From assembly GCF_003369915.1 (NCBI RefSeq), contig NC_046676.1, forward strand, positions 14,738,001 to 14,802,000: a stretch of 64,000 bases of DNA, given 5' to 3'. Made by a program: the position numbers and the translations under genes. This stretch comes from Drosophila miranda (Eukaryota > Arthropoda > Insecta > Diptera > Drosophilidae). Below are positions 41,801 to 54,826 of the stretch, in pieces (position 1 is the first letter of the stretch; every line of letters begins with the position of its first letter). The notes below the pieces were generated by a model, which had not been told where the DNA came from, did not search any database, and was given only the letters and a program-made list of their open reading frames with translations.

Positions 41801-44800
41801 TTGGGCGCTGTTATCTCTCTCCTCAGGGAGCCTTTTGTGGGCGAGCCCTTTGTGGGCGAGCCCGAGTTCTTCTTGGCCGCTGTCGGAGTGGGTCTGTCGA
41901 GGGTCTTTTGTTGCTGCGGCGAGTCCGAATTGGGGACACTCTGCAGCCACTGCTCGATGCTGTTCCGCTTGTCTCCCATTCCGCTCTTGGTCGAGAGATT
42001 TTGCTGCAGGGAAAGCTGGTACATGGACGGAGAGCTGCTGGACTCGGGCTGCTGCTCCTCGGGAATGATGTTGAGTGAGGGCTGGTAGCGCTTGGCGGCC
42101 ATCTTGTACTTAGCGATGGCGATGACCTCGCGGATCTTCTGCAGAAACTCAATGGCAGCTTGCGGCGGCTCCTGGGGAACAGATGGAGATGGAGATGGAT
42201 ATAGAGATGCGGTCTTCCCCAAAGGGACTATAACTTACCGCCAGCAGATGTGGCTCAAAGTAGGCCGGATTGAAGTAGAGTTTCTTGCGCACATTTCCAC
42301 TGACCATGGCCCGAAGGTTCTCCATCTTCTCCTCGGTCATCAGATCCTCAATGACGGCCACGTTCTCGGGGGGCAGGCACTCTTTGTCCTGCAGAAAGTC
42401 ATCAGACTCCAGGGAGGTGTTCTCCTGTCCACTATTGCAGCTATTGGGCGTCTTGGGCGACTTTCCCAGCTGCGGATGCACCAGGACCGAGGTCTGGAGT
42501 AAGGAGACCTTCGTTTGAGGCATGCTAGCGGTAACAGAGAATGTACTGAAACCCACCTTGATCTTCTCCTCCATCTCGCACTCGGAATTGGAGTTGGATA
42601 TGTCGCTGGCGAAGCCCGACTGGTGCTCCCTCTCGCCCAGCTGTGGAAAGTGCTGCAGCAGGGGATTGTTCTTGATGATGCCCAGGTCCTCCTTCAGGCC
42701 GGCGATGTTGGGACGGCTATTGGAGTCGTTTCCGTTACCCAGACCCATGCTGTTCGCGGAGTAGATACTGCCGACTCGGCTGAAGGGTGCTCCGTAGGTG
42801 ACCTGGTCGTTCTTCGGGTAATTGATCTCGTTGGCCAGGTTGTCCAGTGAGTGACGGGAGCTGTGGCGCTTGCGCTTCTTCATGTACAGGTAGAGGAACA
42901 CGGAGGCCACGTAGATGAGGCCCAGCAGCAGGCTGCAGATCCCAATTACCACATACTCCCGCATGGTCATTCCGTCCGAGATGGAGGCCAAAGTCGTGGA
43001 GTTGGCTGGCTGGAAGAAGACCTCTGGCACATCTGTGGGTCGCATGGAATGGGTTAACCTGTTGCTAGATGCCTTTGCTTCGCCCGGAGAATACTTACTG
43101 TGCGCATACTTCACCGGACTGCCATTCACCCGGAAAGCCACACAGGGCGAGTGAACGTTGCGCGGCGGCATCAGAGGCTCTCCCTTGCCGTGGCTGGTGG
43201 TGGCATTCAGCGCCAACGTCATGTCCCGACACACCAGATGCACCACAATGAGGCGGCCCTGCATCTTCTGGCGCAGCTCCGGCTCGCCCAGCCACTGCAC
43301 GAAGCTCCGTCCCTCGTCGCGGAACATGCGGAACGGATAGTCCGTGTCGATGGGATTGCGCAGATCCGACCAGCCATTGGAGCCCAGGTACTGGGCCCCC
43401 GTCACCGCGCACACGGGAGTGTGAATGTCTGCAAGAGGACAGGGACAGGACAGTATATCTTTCAAGTGGCAACCGATGCTGCAACTTTCGACTCACTGGC
43501 AAAGCTGATCTCCCGACTGGGATAGATGATCTGTCCGCGGAGGGGCAGGAACACGAATGGGATCTTTTCCGACGAGGCGCCGCTGACGAACGGCGACAGG
43601 GAGCACTCTGCAAGGCAACGGGGAAGAGAGAAAGACAGGGGAGAGTAGGAAAGTTTCGTCAGTGGCTGCGATAACATCGGAATCGCTTATCAATTAGAGA
43701 AAATATTTCTGTTTACTTTTCCGCAAAGCTCTTACTTTCCGACCGATGGGGGGACTCCGACTCCGACTCTGAGTCTCCAAGTCCGAGACTCTAAAATGGA
43801 ATCGGAATTGGAATTGGAATCGGTGGCACAGCAGAGCGACTGTGTTTTTATGGTGGCAGACGGCGAAAGTTTCCTTTCATTCATTAGCCAGCCGCAGAAG
43901 AAAGATAGCAGCGAAACGATTTGTTCAATAATAATAGCATTTTTCCCTCTTTGCGTCACGTTTCGTTTTCATTTCATTCTGCAGGGCCCTGCCAACAATT
44001 TCTGCTGTTATTACAGCATTTCTTTCTTCTGGTTAATACTCGACGACTGTCGACTGTCGGCTGTCGGTTGACTGGCGGTTGAGCAACCATTGTGCTCCCT
44101 TCCATGTGACAAAACAATGGATGGATGAGTCCCACACGACTGGGTGGGAACGACAACGAATCCCACTCCCACCGCGAAATGGAGCACACAATTTCGATAC
44201 GATACGAATTAGCCACGAAATCCAGAAATGAAACCAGCTTCCGCATACGGACTTACCATGGATGTCGTCCACACAGATGCCCAGGTCCTCGCGGTAGGCC
44301 CTCAGGTAGGGCAGGCAGCGGCAAGTGCAGCCCCCATCCTCGTTCCCCTCCGCCTCCGGCTGGGGACTCCTGCCACGGTTCTGCTGCATCTTGAGGCGTC
44401 GGGCGAGCAGCTCCAGCTGACCGCCAGCCAACGAGGCCGTGGCCGTGTCTTGACCCAGTCCATCTATGGTTTGGGGATATACTTGGATTATGACAGGCTC
44501 AATCTCCATGGTAATCTGTTAGTTACCGTTGGCATGTCCATTCCCGTCGTTCGAGAGACGCAGCAGACCCGCCGTCCCGCTGGAGAGTCCAATGCAGGTG
44601 TCCGCATTGCACGCACTGCTGATGCCTGTACGAGAGGTGGAGGAAGCGAAAGAGAAACGTTAAGATGGATTGACTCTGGCCATCACAACAGAATCCCCGA
44701 GCCATGGATTGACGTCTAATAAGCCTGGCCGGGCCTTACTGGCGAAATTAATGCTGCTGTCAACGCATCATCTTGGCTCAGCCTCGAACCGCAGCAAAAA

Positions 44801-45428
44801 CACCAAGAAATCAAGAAAGAAAGCCTAGCTTCGGGGACCGAAACTTCAAATACCCTTGCAGACCGGTTCTACCTACACGTTTTGGTAATCGTGCTTGAAA
44901 ATTATTCAAAAGGATTATGTATCTATCCATTTCCTGGACTCTCTCGAAGAAAGCTCAATCTGGGACATTTCAAAGACTTGGATAGATACTTCCGATTGAT
45001 GTTGGTTAGCAAATATTTATAAATATCTTTAAAACTATGGGAAGCATTGAACCAGACAGACATACAGAATGCTTATAGAGAATTTACGGACTTGTGCAAG
45101 GGTATCAAAATACACAAAACTGGGCATGGCACTGACATCGGCCTCGGCATCGGGACTGGCACTCACCGCTCGTATGGAAGACATCTCCGTCGTGATGCCT
45201 TGTCAGATTGATCAGCTGGCCGTGGGGTTGCTGCAGATCCTCTAACAGTAAACTTTCGGGCACCAGATCGCCAGCGGGTGGGGGGTGTCTGATAAAACTG
45301 TTGCCGCTGTTCCCATTGAAGTTCCGCATCCGCTGCGGCGTGGGTGATCGCGGCGTCGAGGCGGGCGTGGCCGGTGGGCAGAGGGAGGCGAGCAGGAGGA
45401 GCAGCGGTAAGGATTTGGTGAGCCACAT
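38884..45428 (-). CDS. Unrecognised large single-pass type I membrane protein
   Basis: Eight exons join in frame to 1675 residues: 45428-45167, 44625-44527, 44463-44257, 43607-43497, 43428-43099, 43032-42557, 42493-42239, 42171-38884. A signal peptide (MWLTKSLPLLLLLASLCPP) is followed by an extracellular part of about 340 residues with a Cys-rich segment (GGCTCRCLPYL..GICVDDIHEC), VCAVTGAQYLGSNGW and VHLVCRDMTLALNAT. One transmembrane helix (about 362-386, EYVVIGICSLLLGLIY) precedes KKRKRH and a Ser-rich cytoplasmic domain of about 1290 residues, mostly predicted disordered, with conserved-looking islands (FLQKIREVIAIAKYKMAAKR; FGQLDSGYMSTDSTELY; VDTIEDNEEESGPNDSRFEDLEHM). I do not recognise the family. 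The 63-nt intron between exons 6 and 7 is in frame and stop-free. The layout suggests a receptor or adhesion scaffold, but the function is unknown. Confidence 0.85.
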
Positions 45429-47354
45429 CTCGGCAACAGCAACATAGCTGATCCGGGGAACACTCTGGGGGATTGTCTGGGTCCGCTCCGGCTGAAAGTG
45501 GAGAGCAGAAAAGACCAGGCCACTAATTAATTACAAAGAAATCCTAATTTGTAGTCTAGAGCAAGGCGAAACCAGCCCGCGGTTGACATTCTTTTGGGGG
45601 CCCCGGCCCGGCCTGCCCGGCTAATGAGGCAGAAATTGTTGTGCCCCGTCCGTGGCTGGAAATGGAGCAACATCTACATCCAGTTGCTGTTGTGTTGCCT
45701 CCCTGTGTCGTTAGCTGCTAACGGACAACATTTAAACAAATGTTGCAATTAAAACTCGTTCTGCCAGCAAATATATACTTATAGAAAGAGAGACATAGAG
45801 CGAGAGAGGGGGCAAGGTGCAGCAGAGGTGGAATTATGTTGCATTGGCACTGGAGCAAGTGCGTCGCAGTGAGAAAATGTTGCTTCTGCCTCTGCTGATG
45901 CGGCGGCTGCTGTACCGCTGCGTGCCGCTGTGAGTGCTGTGCCGTTTACCGTTACCAAATGCTGCTGCACTTGGCTTAGAACACCCCGTTTATACCGCTA
46001 ATCAGTTGCACTTTAGCGCTTTAGCTGCTTTCGGCCAGCCAATTTACATAAATATTTCACACACACAGCGGCGTCGGCAGAAGCAGCGGCGCGCGAGAAC
46101 AACAAAAATCAGGAAAGAAAAGCTTGCGTCGGGTCTCAAGTCTTTCGATACCCTTTCCAAAAGTCCACGGCCAAAGCAGCACGATGCATGCAGCAAAGAG
46201 AAAGGCCTGTCAGATTGTGTTTTGTATAAAAACAGACAGACAGCAATGGCTGCTTAAGACAGATCAAGAATATCGAATACGAATTATGGGTTTGCTTCCC
46301 ACTCTGCGTGGCAAACAGCTGGCTTAAACCGGAATACCCGTCCCCTGCAGAGAGTATACAAAAAATAAGCACCACAGAGAAAAATATTGGGGACTTCTAA
46401 CTGTTCATATCCAAGTTCTGCTTATCTCCCTCTCTCCCTCTTAGTGCGTATGCGTGTGTGTTTGTGTGCTGCGCTGCTCAAAAGAAGAACAACAGTAATA
46501 GACAATGGCAAAGGTAGTGAGCGGTAGCGGGAGCGAGAACGAGAGGGCAGATGGTGGGTAATGTGCGAGAGAATGAATGAGAGAAGAAAGCGATAAAAAG
46601 CAACAGTTTGCGGCCTAATTTGAAAGTAAAATTTCTTTACAAAACGCACTAAAAAGAACAACAACAGAAACGGGCCCCAGTCTTTTGATTGACCAGTCAC
46701 CAGACGCCAGACTCAGTAATAATCACCATCCATCTATCCACACGGGCTAGCTTAGCTCCATGTCCATCTATCACCCAACGTGCTGTACAGTTATGGCATT
46801 TAAACATAACAACAAGATTATTTCTATTATTTCTCTTTCTTTTCGATTTGTTTACGACTTTGCCTCAGTTTCATTTCGTTTGATTTTCGGTCATCGGTTC
46901 GGCTTTCAGCAGTTTATCTTATTTTTAGCTTTGCCTCTGCCTTTGCCTTTACCCCCGCCACTGCCTCCTCATGCATTTTCGAAACGAATTTAATGGCAGT
47001 AATGACCTGGATTTTGGGGTACGACTGCAACATCAGCAGTAGTCCCAGAAACGCCACTGAAACTGATGCGATTTTGATGATGCTGGGAAAAAAAAATCGA
47101 CCCAAGAGAGGAAAACCTTCTGCTAAAACCTAACCCAGTCGTACGATGTCGGTTCTGCGGGTTTCTGTGGCTCTGTCTAGTGTGCATGTTCCGCATGTTC
47201 TATGCGGTCTCTCTATGGGGTGCACAGTGCGCAGGGTCTTGACTCTTGCGCACTCGGCTAAACTCAATTAACAGGTAATTGAACCCAACTGCATATATTA
47301 GCCATATTCCATCTGCTCCATCTCTCATCTCATCTCACACCACTCCAGTGCGAT

Positions 47355-47405
47355 TCCATGCCATTCCATGCCATTTCATACCATACCATACCATACCATT
47401 CCATC
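47355..47405. repeat. CCATG/CCATT/CCATA pentanucleotide microsatellite
   Basis: About ten consecutive CCAT-plus-one units, the last five or so mostly CCATA. Confidence 0.85.
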
Positions 47406-50400
47406 CGCAGCCCAGTCCAACCCATCATCCGCATCCATGTACATGATCATTAATTATTGGGCAACACGAAAGAGCGTGTGCGCATTGTTCTAAGTCTGTG
47501 CATAAATTTAGCCATAATAACCACAAGTGGTAACAGGCAACAGACGAAGCTGATCGACTCGTGGCATACCCCTACCCTGCCCAGCGGACCGTTAACTGTT
47601 GCAGGTCCCTCGGCATGGAGTGTGTCTCAGAACGGTCAAGAAGAGAAGAAAGTGACCGATGATTGGATTAGTGGAAAGATGTTCCGAAAAACTCGGAAAG
47701 AACTTATCTACGGTTGGAGCAAACGCAGTTTCTTTTAGGAATAGATCATGTTTCCATTTCCGCTATATGAATATTTATATCTGAGTCCTTTTCTCAAACG
47801 GGGTGGTGTCTATGATCCTCTAATATTGCTCCACTTCCTCTTAGTTTGGTACACCCCATGTTCTAGGCAATCAGGGGGTATAGAAATTACCACAACGCAT
47901 TCTAACCTGGCCATCATTGCAATTCACATGAACATGCACTGGTGCTGGTGGTGGTGCTGCTACTGATGGGGGGGGCTGGGCCGTACCATTGTCTGGCTGG
48001 AGCAGCCGCTACACTTCCGAGTGCAGCCGACGTCACACTCGGAGTACTCTTAACACTTAGAACATGCCACGGCAGGCGCTGCGGCAGAAGCCACTCCGAG
48101 TGCAGCTCCCCGATCCCAGCATAACAAATTTCAAATTTATTCCTCTGTTATTTTTATTATTTTGTGTTAGCGGCGCCGCCGCTCCTACAGGTCCATTGTG
48201 TGGCCAGAGGAGCGCATCATTTGCTCGCCGCCTTAATGTGCTTTAATATGTACTTATGGCCGTGCTCTTCTCTTGGCTCTTCTCCAGCATAGGGCTGCTG
48301 CTCTGGCTAACTGGCCAACGGTTTCGGCTAGTTGTTAAAGCCAAATTACGACAGTGCACTGAACGGAGGCGACGGCGATTCGGCTCTAAGTGTGGGCAAT
48401 GGCCGGCGTTTGCATGGCTCTGTGACTGGAGTTCGGCAAATTACTTTCTCCAACAAAAAAAAAAAAAATAATAATAATAATAAGAGCCCCAGAAATCCAA
48501 AAAACAGAAAGATTTTCAATTTGGGAGAGTGCCCAGTGACCTAAACTCAATTGGCAATGGTCTGATAAGCCCGACCAAGGGCAACACAGCACAGCCCTTC
48601 CTTTTCCGAGATCTAGATCGAGAGGGAGATCTACATATCAGCGCGTGCATCCCACTCCTACTTACAGCAGAGCCCAGTCGAGGTGGCGAATAAATTAACA
48701 CCTTGGGGCTATAAATTTCCCGATTCTCCAGATGGGCTTTCGTTTGCGAAGGACTGCTAGCCGGCGGCGGGCTTTCCTTATTTTCTTTTCAGTCTGCTCG
48801 TTGGCTCGTTGGCTCTTTGGCTCGTTTGCTTGTTAAATTCACTTTGCATTTGCTGGCATTTTCACACATTTCTCTTGCAGCACATTTTGCACATTTGCCA
48901 TCATTTGTGGCCACATTTTTGAAACATCTCGTGCCGCGCAAAACAACACAAAAAAAAACAGCACTAGCCCCCGCTTACGGTTATTGTTTTAAAGAAATGG
49001 TTTTTCTTTTCTTTTGCAACAAAGAAAGCGAAGACCGCGGCACCTTTGCGACTTTTCTTCGCGACTCTTTGCGGCTCTTGGCTTTTCTTTAGATTTTCCT
49101 TGAGTTGGCTGGAACCGCGCAGACGTCTATCAAGGTCGCCGTCGTAGAAGCGACTGCCAGACTGGAGCCAGTTGCTGGAGCTGCCGAGCCAAGCGGCTCG
49201 AGGCAGACCCAAAGCCAGAGCCAAAGCCAAAGCCAAAGCTAGCGACATCGACAGAGAAAACTTTTCGCTCTTAAACGAGTTTTCTTTTCTGCTTTCCGCT
49301 CTTATATCTCGAAAGTATAAGTTGGAATTGTGTTTTGACAAATTGTAGTATAAGGAACTGCAGATGTGCTGTGATGTGTGAAGGCGAAGATCTCCCACTG
49401 CCGACTAATTAAACAGGGGGTATGCCATAGCACCTGGACTGCGACTGGGACTGGGACTGGGCCTAGGACAGGTTCTTCCATCAAGTATGCGCCGTGTGTA
49501 CGGGCCATGAGAAATGGGTACCGTTCAAAGTTCTCCGCTTGAACCCGTGTCGCGGGACATGCTCCAATTCGATAAAGGCCTATCCTCCGCCGACTCGGAG
49601 CAGCTTCATTTGTCATTGGTTCACCATAATTTATGACAATCTACTCATTTTAGTCACACTCGAGTGCAGCTGCAGAGTCCATCTGCATTTGGATAGATGG
49701 ATGGCAGGAGATCTTGGAGAGGCCCGAGAACAAGTGAAAACTTTTGAAAATACGATCATCTAAGCAGGTGGGAATGGGGCGGGGCTGGGCTGTGCCATGT
49801 GCTGTGCTGTGCTGTGGGGCTGCTCAAATTACACAGACAATCTGTTTGACATAAGCGAGTTATAACATATAAGGCAGCGGGGCCAACTCTTACCCGGCGA
49901 AGCCAAAAAAACAATTACAGCAAACTGGTTTCAATTAAAGACAGTTAGAGCCACTGGATGGGGAAGCACACAAAACAAATAACTATAGAAATATATAGAG
50001 AAATATTGGCATCTCCTTGTGCCGCTGCGTACGTGCCGCCGCCTCTCTGCCCCACAGAGTCTGATCCGATCCGCTTCAGCACCAGCGCCAGTATCAGCCC
50101 CGTTTGCCCCTGCATCTGCGTCTGCGTCTGGGGCAGTCTCTGTCTCTGTCTCCATTCCCATCTCGTCTAGGCAATAATTATACTTTAGTTGGCGACGCCG
50201 CTGCGAATGCATCCAACAACTATTTGCTTTAGCTGCATTTACAGTTTTGGTTTTTTGCTGCCGTTGCAGTTGCCCCGGTGCCGCCCGTCATTTAGAAAGT
50301 TTGAGTTTTGTAGATCTCCATCTAATGATATCTACCCCCCGCCCCGATTGGTATTTACTTCACATTATCTCGATCCATATACAGTTCTGGAAAAATGGGC

Positions 50401-52411
50401 CTTCGATTTTCTGTTTCTGTTTCTTTTGTTTTTCTGCTCTGCACTTTTATGACGATCGAGACTTGGCCTATCTGCATTTTATGACTCCACTCTCGATGTT
50501 CGAATTAGTTTTTTGTGTTCTCGTAACCGTTACGATTTCAATCGGAATCTCTGAATCTGAAATCGACTCTGATACTTGTGTTGCTGCCCCTGAATGCCCC
50601 TGGGCCTGGATCTGGATCTGGATCTGGATCGTCTGTGCTCCGTTTATCTGTCTGACTGGAATAAATTTGGTGGACCAGTTAGCAATGCGTTACCCACATA
50701 CAATTACCCGCGTATCTCGTTGCCATTTACCCATACATCATCCATAAATCTTTAACTGTAAAACGAAGTCAGGTTCAGGTCCACGTCCATGTCCATGTCG
50801 AGGTCCAGCCAGCCTCAACTTATGCAAACTTTGGGCACACGTCGCTGCCCGGGGCCTGGGGGTGCGGCGCATCGTCTGATCTGCCTGCTGCCGCGGACAG
50901 CCGGGAAACCAGTTCAAGTCTGGGATGTGCAGCAGGACTGTGCAACTGTCCGCTGCTATACGAGTAGTATATTGTAATCTGGCTAGTTATTGATACGCTC
51001 CAAGCGGGTCGGTACTCACACCATTGCTCGGGCTGAGCAAAAAACTTGCAATTGTATTCATAAATAACGATTGAGAAATGTTTTCTTCTTTCCTCCATGT
51101 CTGCGGTCGTCGAGTACGAGTACTCGTACCAATTGCTTCTGCAATGAACATGAAAATCTGCTCATCGAATGCCCGGTCCACATTGGCTACGAGTCCATAA
51201 CGGTTAATGGAAGATGCAAGTACCTCCGCTGTGGTTCTCCTTGACATTAGGCATTCGACTAGACCCAGAGGCTGGGTCTCTGGACTTTGATAAGGAGTCG
51301 GCTTGGCTGCAAACGTTCTGTGGCTCCCATGAAACTACTTAAGCCTTCGTGATTTGTGAACATTGCATAAATATTTCCTTATGATTTGGATAGAATCATT
51401 ATCGAGGCACCCCCTGGCGTATGGAGTGGACAGTGGATCTCTCGCATAGCTAGTACATAGATGGTTCGGCAAACTGGCGTATGACAGCGCAATGGGGTGT
51501 TGCGTGCTACCTGAACGATGGCTTTATTACCCTTCGGGCTTCCTTCTTTGGGAACGATCTTTGGGAACAATTCCGCTCCATGGCCTACCATCCATCTCAG
51601 CCCCTGATTGACAGCAAACAAGCCAAATGCATTTCAATTAAACGCTAACCGCTACAAATATTTCCATTTGTGTGCAGGTTTCTGTGCGGCTGTGTGGCTG
51701 TGTGGCTGTGTGCCTCTGGTCAGGTGTGCTCCAAGTTGGAGCCACTTTTTTCGTGACCAAAGCATAGCACAGCAAACCGAAACTGAACCGAACCCGAACC
51801 CGAATCCAAACCCGTAGGAGAACAATTCCAGAACGGCGGTCAACTCATCAGTATGCTGTATAAATTAGAGCATCAAACGGCGCTTTGCCAACTCGGAACT
51901 GGTCTATACTGTTACTGCTGTGTTGCCGTTGCTGCCCCATCAGAATTCAACCGGCTGTGTGGACGTGCCTCTGCGTGTGCATGTGCATGTGCATGTGGTG
52001 CAATCGCTCCCAGCACTTGAATCCCGCACAGAGTTCAATGGCGAGTCATCGACGCAACTTGTGCATATATTGTTGTTAAATTGATATCAATTTGTTATAA
52101 TGGCTCTGCCATTATGGGCCGATTATATGGTCAAGCCAGCGGCCAATGCTGGTGGTTGCAATAAAAAACACTTTATTACGAACACACCTATTAGCCAAGG
52201 CTTGTGCCAAGACTGGACTGGGAATGGGAATGGTGCTCGGAATCGGACTCGGACTGGAAGTCAATAGCCCACAATTGGTTGGTTCGTCATGGGTAATCCT
52301 AGATTGATTCCAATGGCCTTGCTAAATGCAGCTGAGGAGCGCCAGACAGCAGTGGAATTACCGTTTAAAACGGATGTTAAGTTGTCCGTACAAGACACAA
52401 CACCCAAGTGG

Positions 52412-52540
52412 CCTGCCTGCCCCTGCCCCTGCCCCTGCCCCCCGCACTGCCAGCCCGTTGCCAGAACCAGTACCAATCATTGCATCCCACTAAATGATCA
52501 CGGGGACTGCGACTGCGACTGCGACTGCGACTGCGACACC
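52412..52540. repeat. Two adjacent hexanucleotide tracts, CTGCCC then GACTGC
   Basis: CTGCCC repeats run about 52412-52442 and GACTGC repeats about 52504-52536, separated by about 60 bp of non-repeat DNA. Confidence 0.8.
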
Positions 52541-52730
52541 GACTGGGACGAAAAGTGTGCTGGAGAAATTTGAATAAAGACCGAGGCCGCGGACATGTGG
52601 AACTGGATTTATGTTGTGTGTTCAATTCTCGTTATGGATGTCCCCTGGCCGCCTGCGGGATGTTGGTGTCTTTCCTGATTAAGTCATAAATCATCCACGG
52701 TACATTTATGCAAATCTGTCCACTGGAAGT

Positions 52731-52771
52731 GTGAATCCACAGGAAGTTAATGACTCAAGTTGATTGAACTC
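52731..52771 (+). repeat. Left copy of the direct repeat flanking Or47b
   Basis: A 41-bp stretch ending with ATGACTCAAGTTGATTGAAC and two further bases. The same stretch recurs at 54786-54826. It lies 290 bp before the Or47b start codon. Confidence 0.8.
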
Positions 52772-53060
52772 AAGTCCTCGCTTTCGCCACCTTTTATTTG
52801 TTTAGAATATCATTCCTGCTCTGCGATGCGGAAAGTAGAACCCAATGATTCTCCGTTTTAGCAGAACTTTTTGCCATGAATGTGGGCCCATCGCATTTCA
52901 ATCCACAGTAGCAGTGCGATTTTCTGCAGATGTTCTGTTTATTTACATTGTGGGCGTTGCTCACAAAATGTTTCCATATTAACATTGTAATTACACCCGT
53001 TCTGTGAGCCGTATAAAAAGGACCTGACCAGCCGCCAGGAGCACAGTCCAACCACCTCCG

Positions 53061-54591
53061 ATGGCAGACCCTGACTACACATCATATCTTCGCCTGCTTC
53101 GCGACTTCTGGGGAGAGTTCCGGTCTGTGCAGCGCCGGCAGACCCCTGGCCGAATCCCTCGTCTCCTCATGCACACCCAACGCGCAGCCCTGGTGTATGC
53201 CAGCAGCTAGCACCATCCACCATCTACCTTCGATTGTAATCTGAACTATTCTTGCAGTGCCCTGTGTCACTACCCCAACAAGAAGATGTCCTCGAAACCT
53301 GTGTACCGACGGATCAACTGGATCCTCCTGTTCAACCAGACTCTGATGTTCATTTCAATGGTCTGTGGCGTGCACGAGTCCTCAAGTATCATCGACATGG
53401 GTGACGACTTTGTGTGGCTCATTGGGGTAGGCCACGACGTTCACGCAGAAACTCACTCAATCTCAATACTCGTACCTTTTAGCTTGGTCTGATCTGCACC
53501 AAGTCATACTGCATGCATGCGCGGGCCACTGAGATCGACGAGGTCATAAGGGATCTGGCCTACTACGACGAAGTGGTCAGGCCGATTCATGATGATGAGG
53601 AAATTTTGAAGTGGCAGCGTTACTGCTACATGGGAGAGGCGTACTTTGGCATCGGGATCTTCTCACTCGTGAACGCCTTCAGCCTGGCCATTTTATTACA
53701 GCCGCTGTTGGGCGAGGGCCGGCTGCCGTACCATTCGTTCCTGCCCTTCGGCTGGCATCGGCAGGCCCTCCATCCGTGGACTTACCGGATTGCCTTTGGG
53801 TGGCTAAGCGTCAATTCGCTCCACAACTTGTCAACCATTCTGTTTGTGGATCTCCTGGGAATCAGCACGATTCTCCAGACGGCCCTCAATCTCAAACTCC
53901 TCAGCATTGAGCTCCGAAGGCTGGGGGATCTGGGGTCCGTTAGCGATAACCAGTTCCATGTGGAGTTCTGTCGGGTGGTTCGCTACCACCAGCATATTAT
54001 CAGGTGAGTGCAGGGCAGATGCGGGTCTTCTGCTAATCCAGTGCGTCTCCACATACAGCCTGGTGGACAAGAGCAATCGTGCTTTCTACATCACCTTCAT
54101 TGCCCAGATGATAGCCAGTTTCGCCATGATATCGATCTCCACCTTCGAGACCATGGTAGCCGCTGCAGACGATCCCAAGATGGCCGCGAAATTCGTGCTC
54201 TTTGTTATGGTCGGATTCGTCCAGTTGTCCGCTTGGTGCGTGGCCGGAAACCTCGTCCTCTCTCTGGTATGTCTTTGGAGTACCCTCCTCTTGACTTGCC
54301 TTGATTCTCACTTTGTTTTTCAGTCCGGGGAGGTCGGCCAGGCAGCGTTCGAAATCTCAGACTGGCACACCAAGTCCGCGTCCATTCAGCGCGACATCGC
54401 CTTCATCATGCTACGCGCCCAAAAACCATTATTCTACGTCGCCAGACCTTTTATGCCCTTATCTCTGGGCTCCTACATGATTGTAAGGGTATTCTCCAGC
54501 TACACCCAATGCTAGTAGTCATTACCTTTCCCCTTTCCAGGTGCTCAAGCAGTGCTATAGACTACTGGCCTTACTGCGGGAGTCCATGTAG
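53061..54591 (+). CDS. Or47b: Odorant receptor 47b
   Basis: Six exons (53061-53194, 53258-53426, 53483-54003, 54059-54266, 54324-54482, 54541-54591) encode 413 residues, the length of Or47b. I placed the first donor at GTATGC (53195), because that is the only join that leads into ALCHYPNKK in frame. Landmarks are LLRDFWGEFRSV at the N terminus, DMGDDFVWLIG, QPLLGEGRLPYHS, STILQTALNLKLLSIELRRLGD, ISISTFETM, the conserved C-terminal block RAQKPLFYVARPFMPLSLGSYM and final RLLALLRESM. The product is a seven-helix ligand-gated channel subunit with inverted topology that works with Orco. In melanogaster Or47b is expressed in antennal at4 trichoid neurons and detects fly-derived pheromonal fatty acids and methyl laurate in courtship. 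Confidence 0.95.
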
Positions 54592-54785
54592 TGGATGTTT
54601 GGAAAAATTATAACCTGTGGCCCTCCATAATTGGAATTTGCAAAGTAGTTCGTGCACCCTCTTCACCCGAAAGTAATAAATAAATGTGCTGATAGTTGTC
54701 TCTCTAGGGACTTATTAGTAATCCGCAGGTTTCCCTTCCTTGACTTGTCTCCTGGTAGATTGTGGTCGGATTTTTCAGTCACAGT

Positions 54786-54826
54786 GCGAATTCGCAGGGA
54801 GTTTATGACTCAAGTTGATTGAACTC
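54786..54826 (+). repeat. Right copy of the direct repeat flanking Or47b
   Basis: Same orientation as 52731-52771. The last 22 bp are identical, and the preceding 19 bp are similar with scattered changes. It lies about 195 bp after the Or47b stop codon. Confidence 0.8.

Larger units (their letters stand above)
45429..52730. other. 7.3-kb noncoding region upstream of the membrane-protein gene, rich in microsatellites
   Basis: No convincing coding exon on either strand. It may contain 5' UTR exons and enhancers of the minus-strand membrane-protein gene. Simple-sequence tracts include CCATA/CCATG units (47355-47405), a poly(A)-(TAA) run (48456-48483), CAAAGC units (49212-49238), GGATCT units (50607-50631), and CTGCCC and GACTGC units (52412-52540). 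A perfect 16-bp palindrome is at 51114-51129 and another at 52078-52093. Confidence 0.6.

Noticed and set aside
50247-50747. 166-codon frame in the noncoding region
   Set aside because: Made largely of Phe/Cys/Trp-rich simple-sequence translation, including the GGATCT microsatellite.
51114-51129. Perfect 16-bp palindrome built from GTAC/GAGTAC
   Set aside because: Isolated, not repeated nearby and not beside a gene start; a palindrome of this size can arise by chance in 64 kb of low-complexity DNA.
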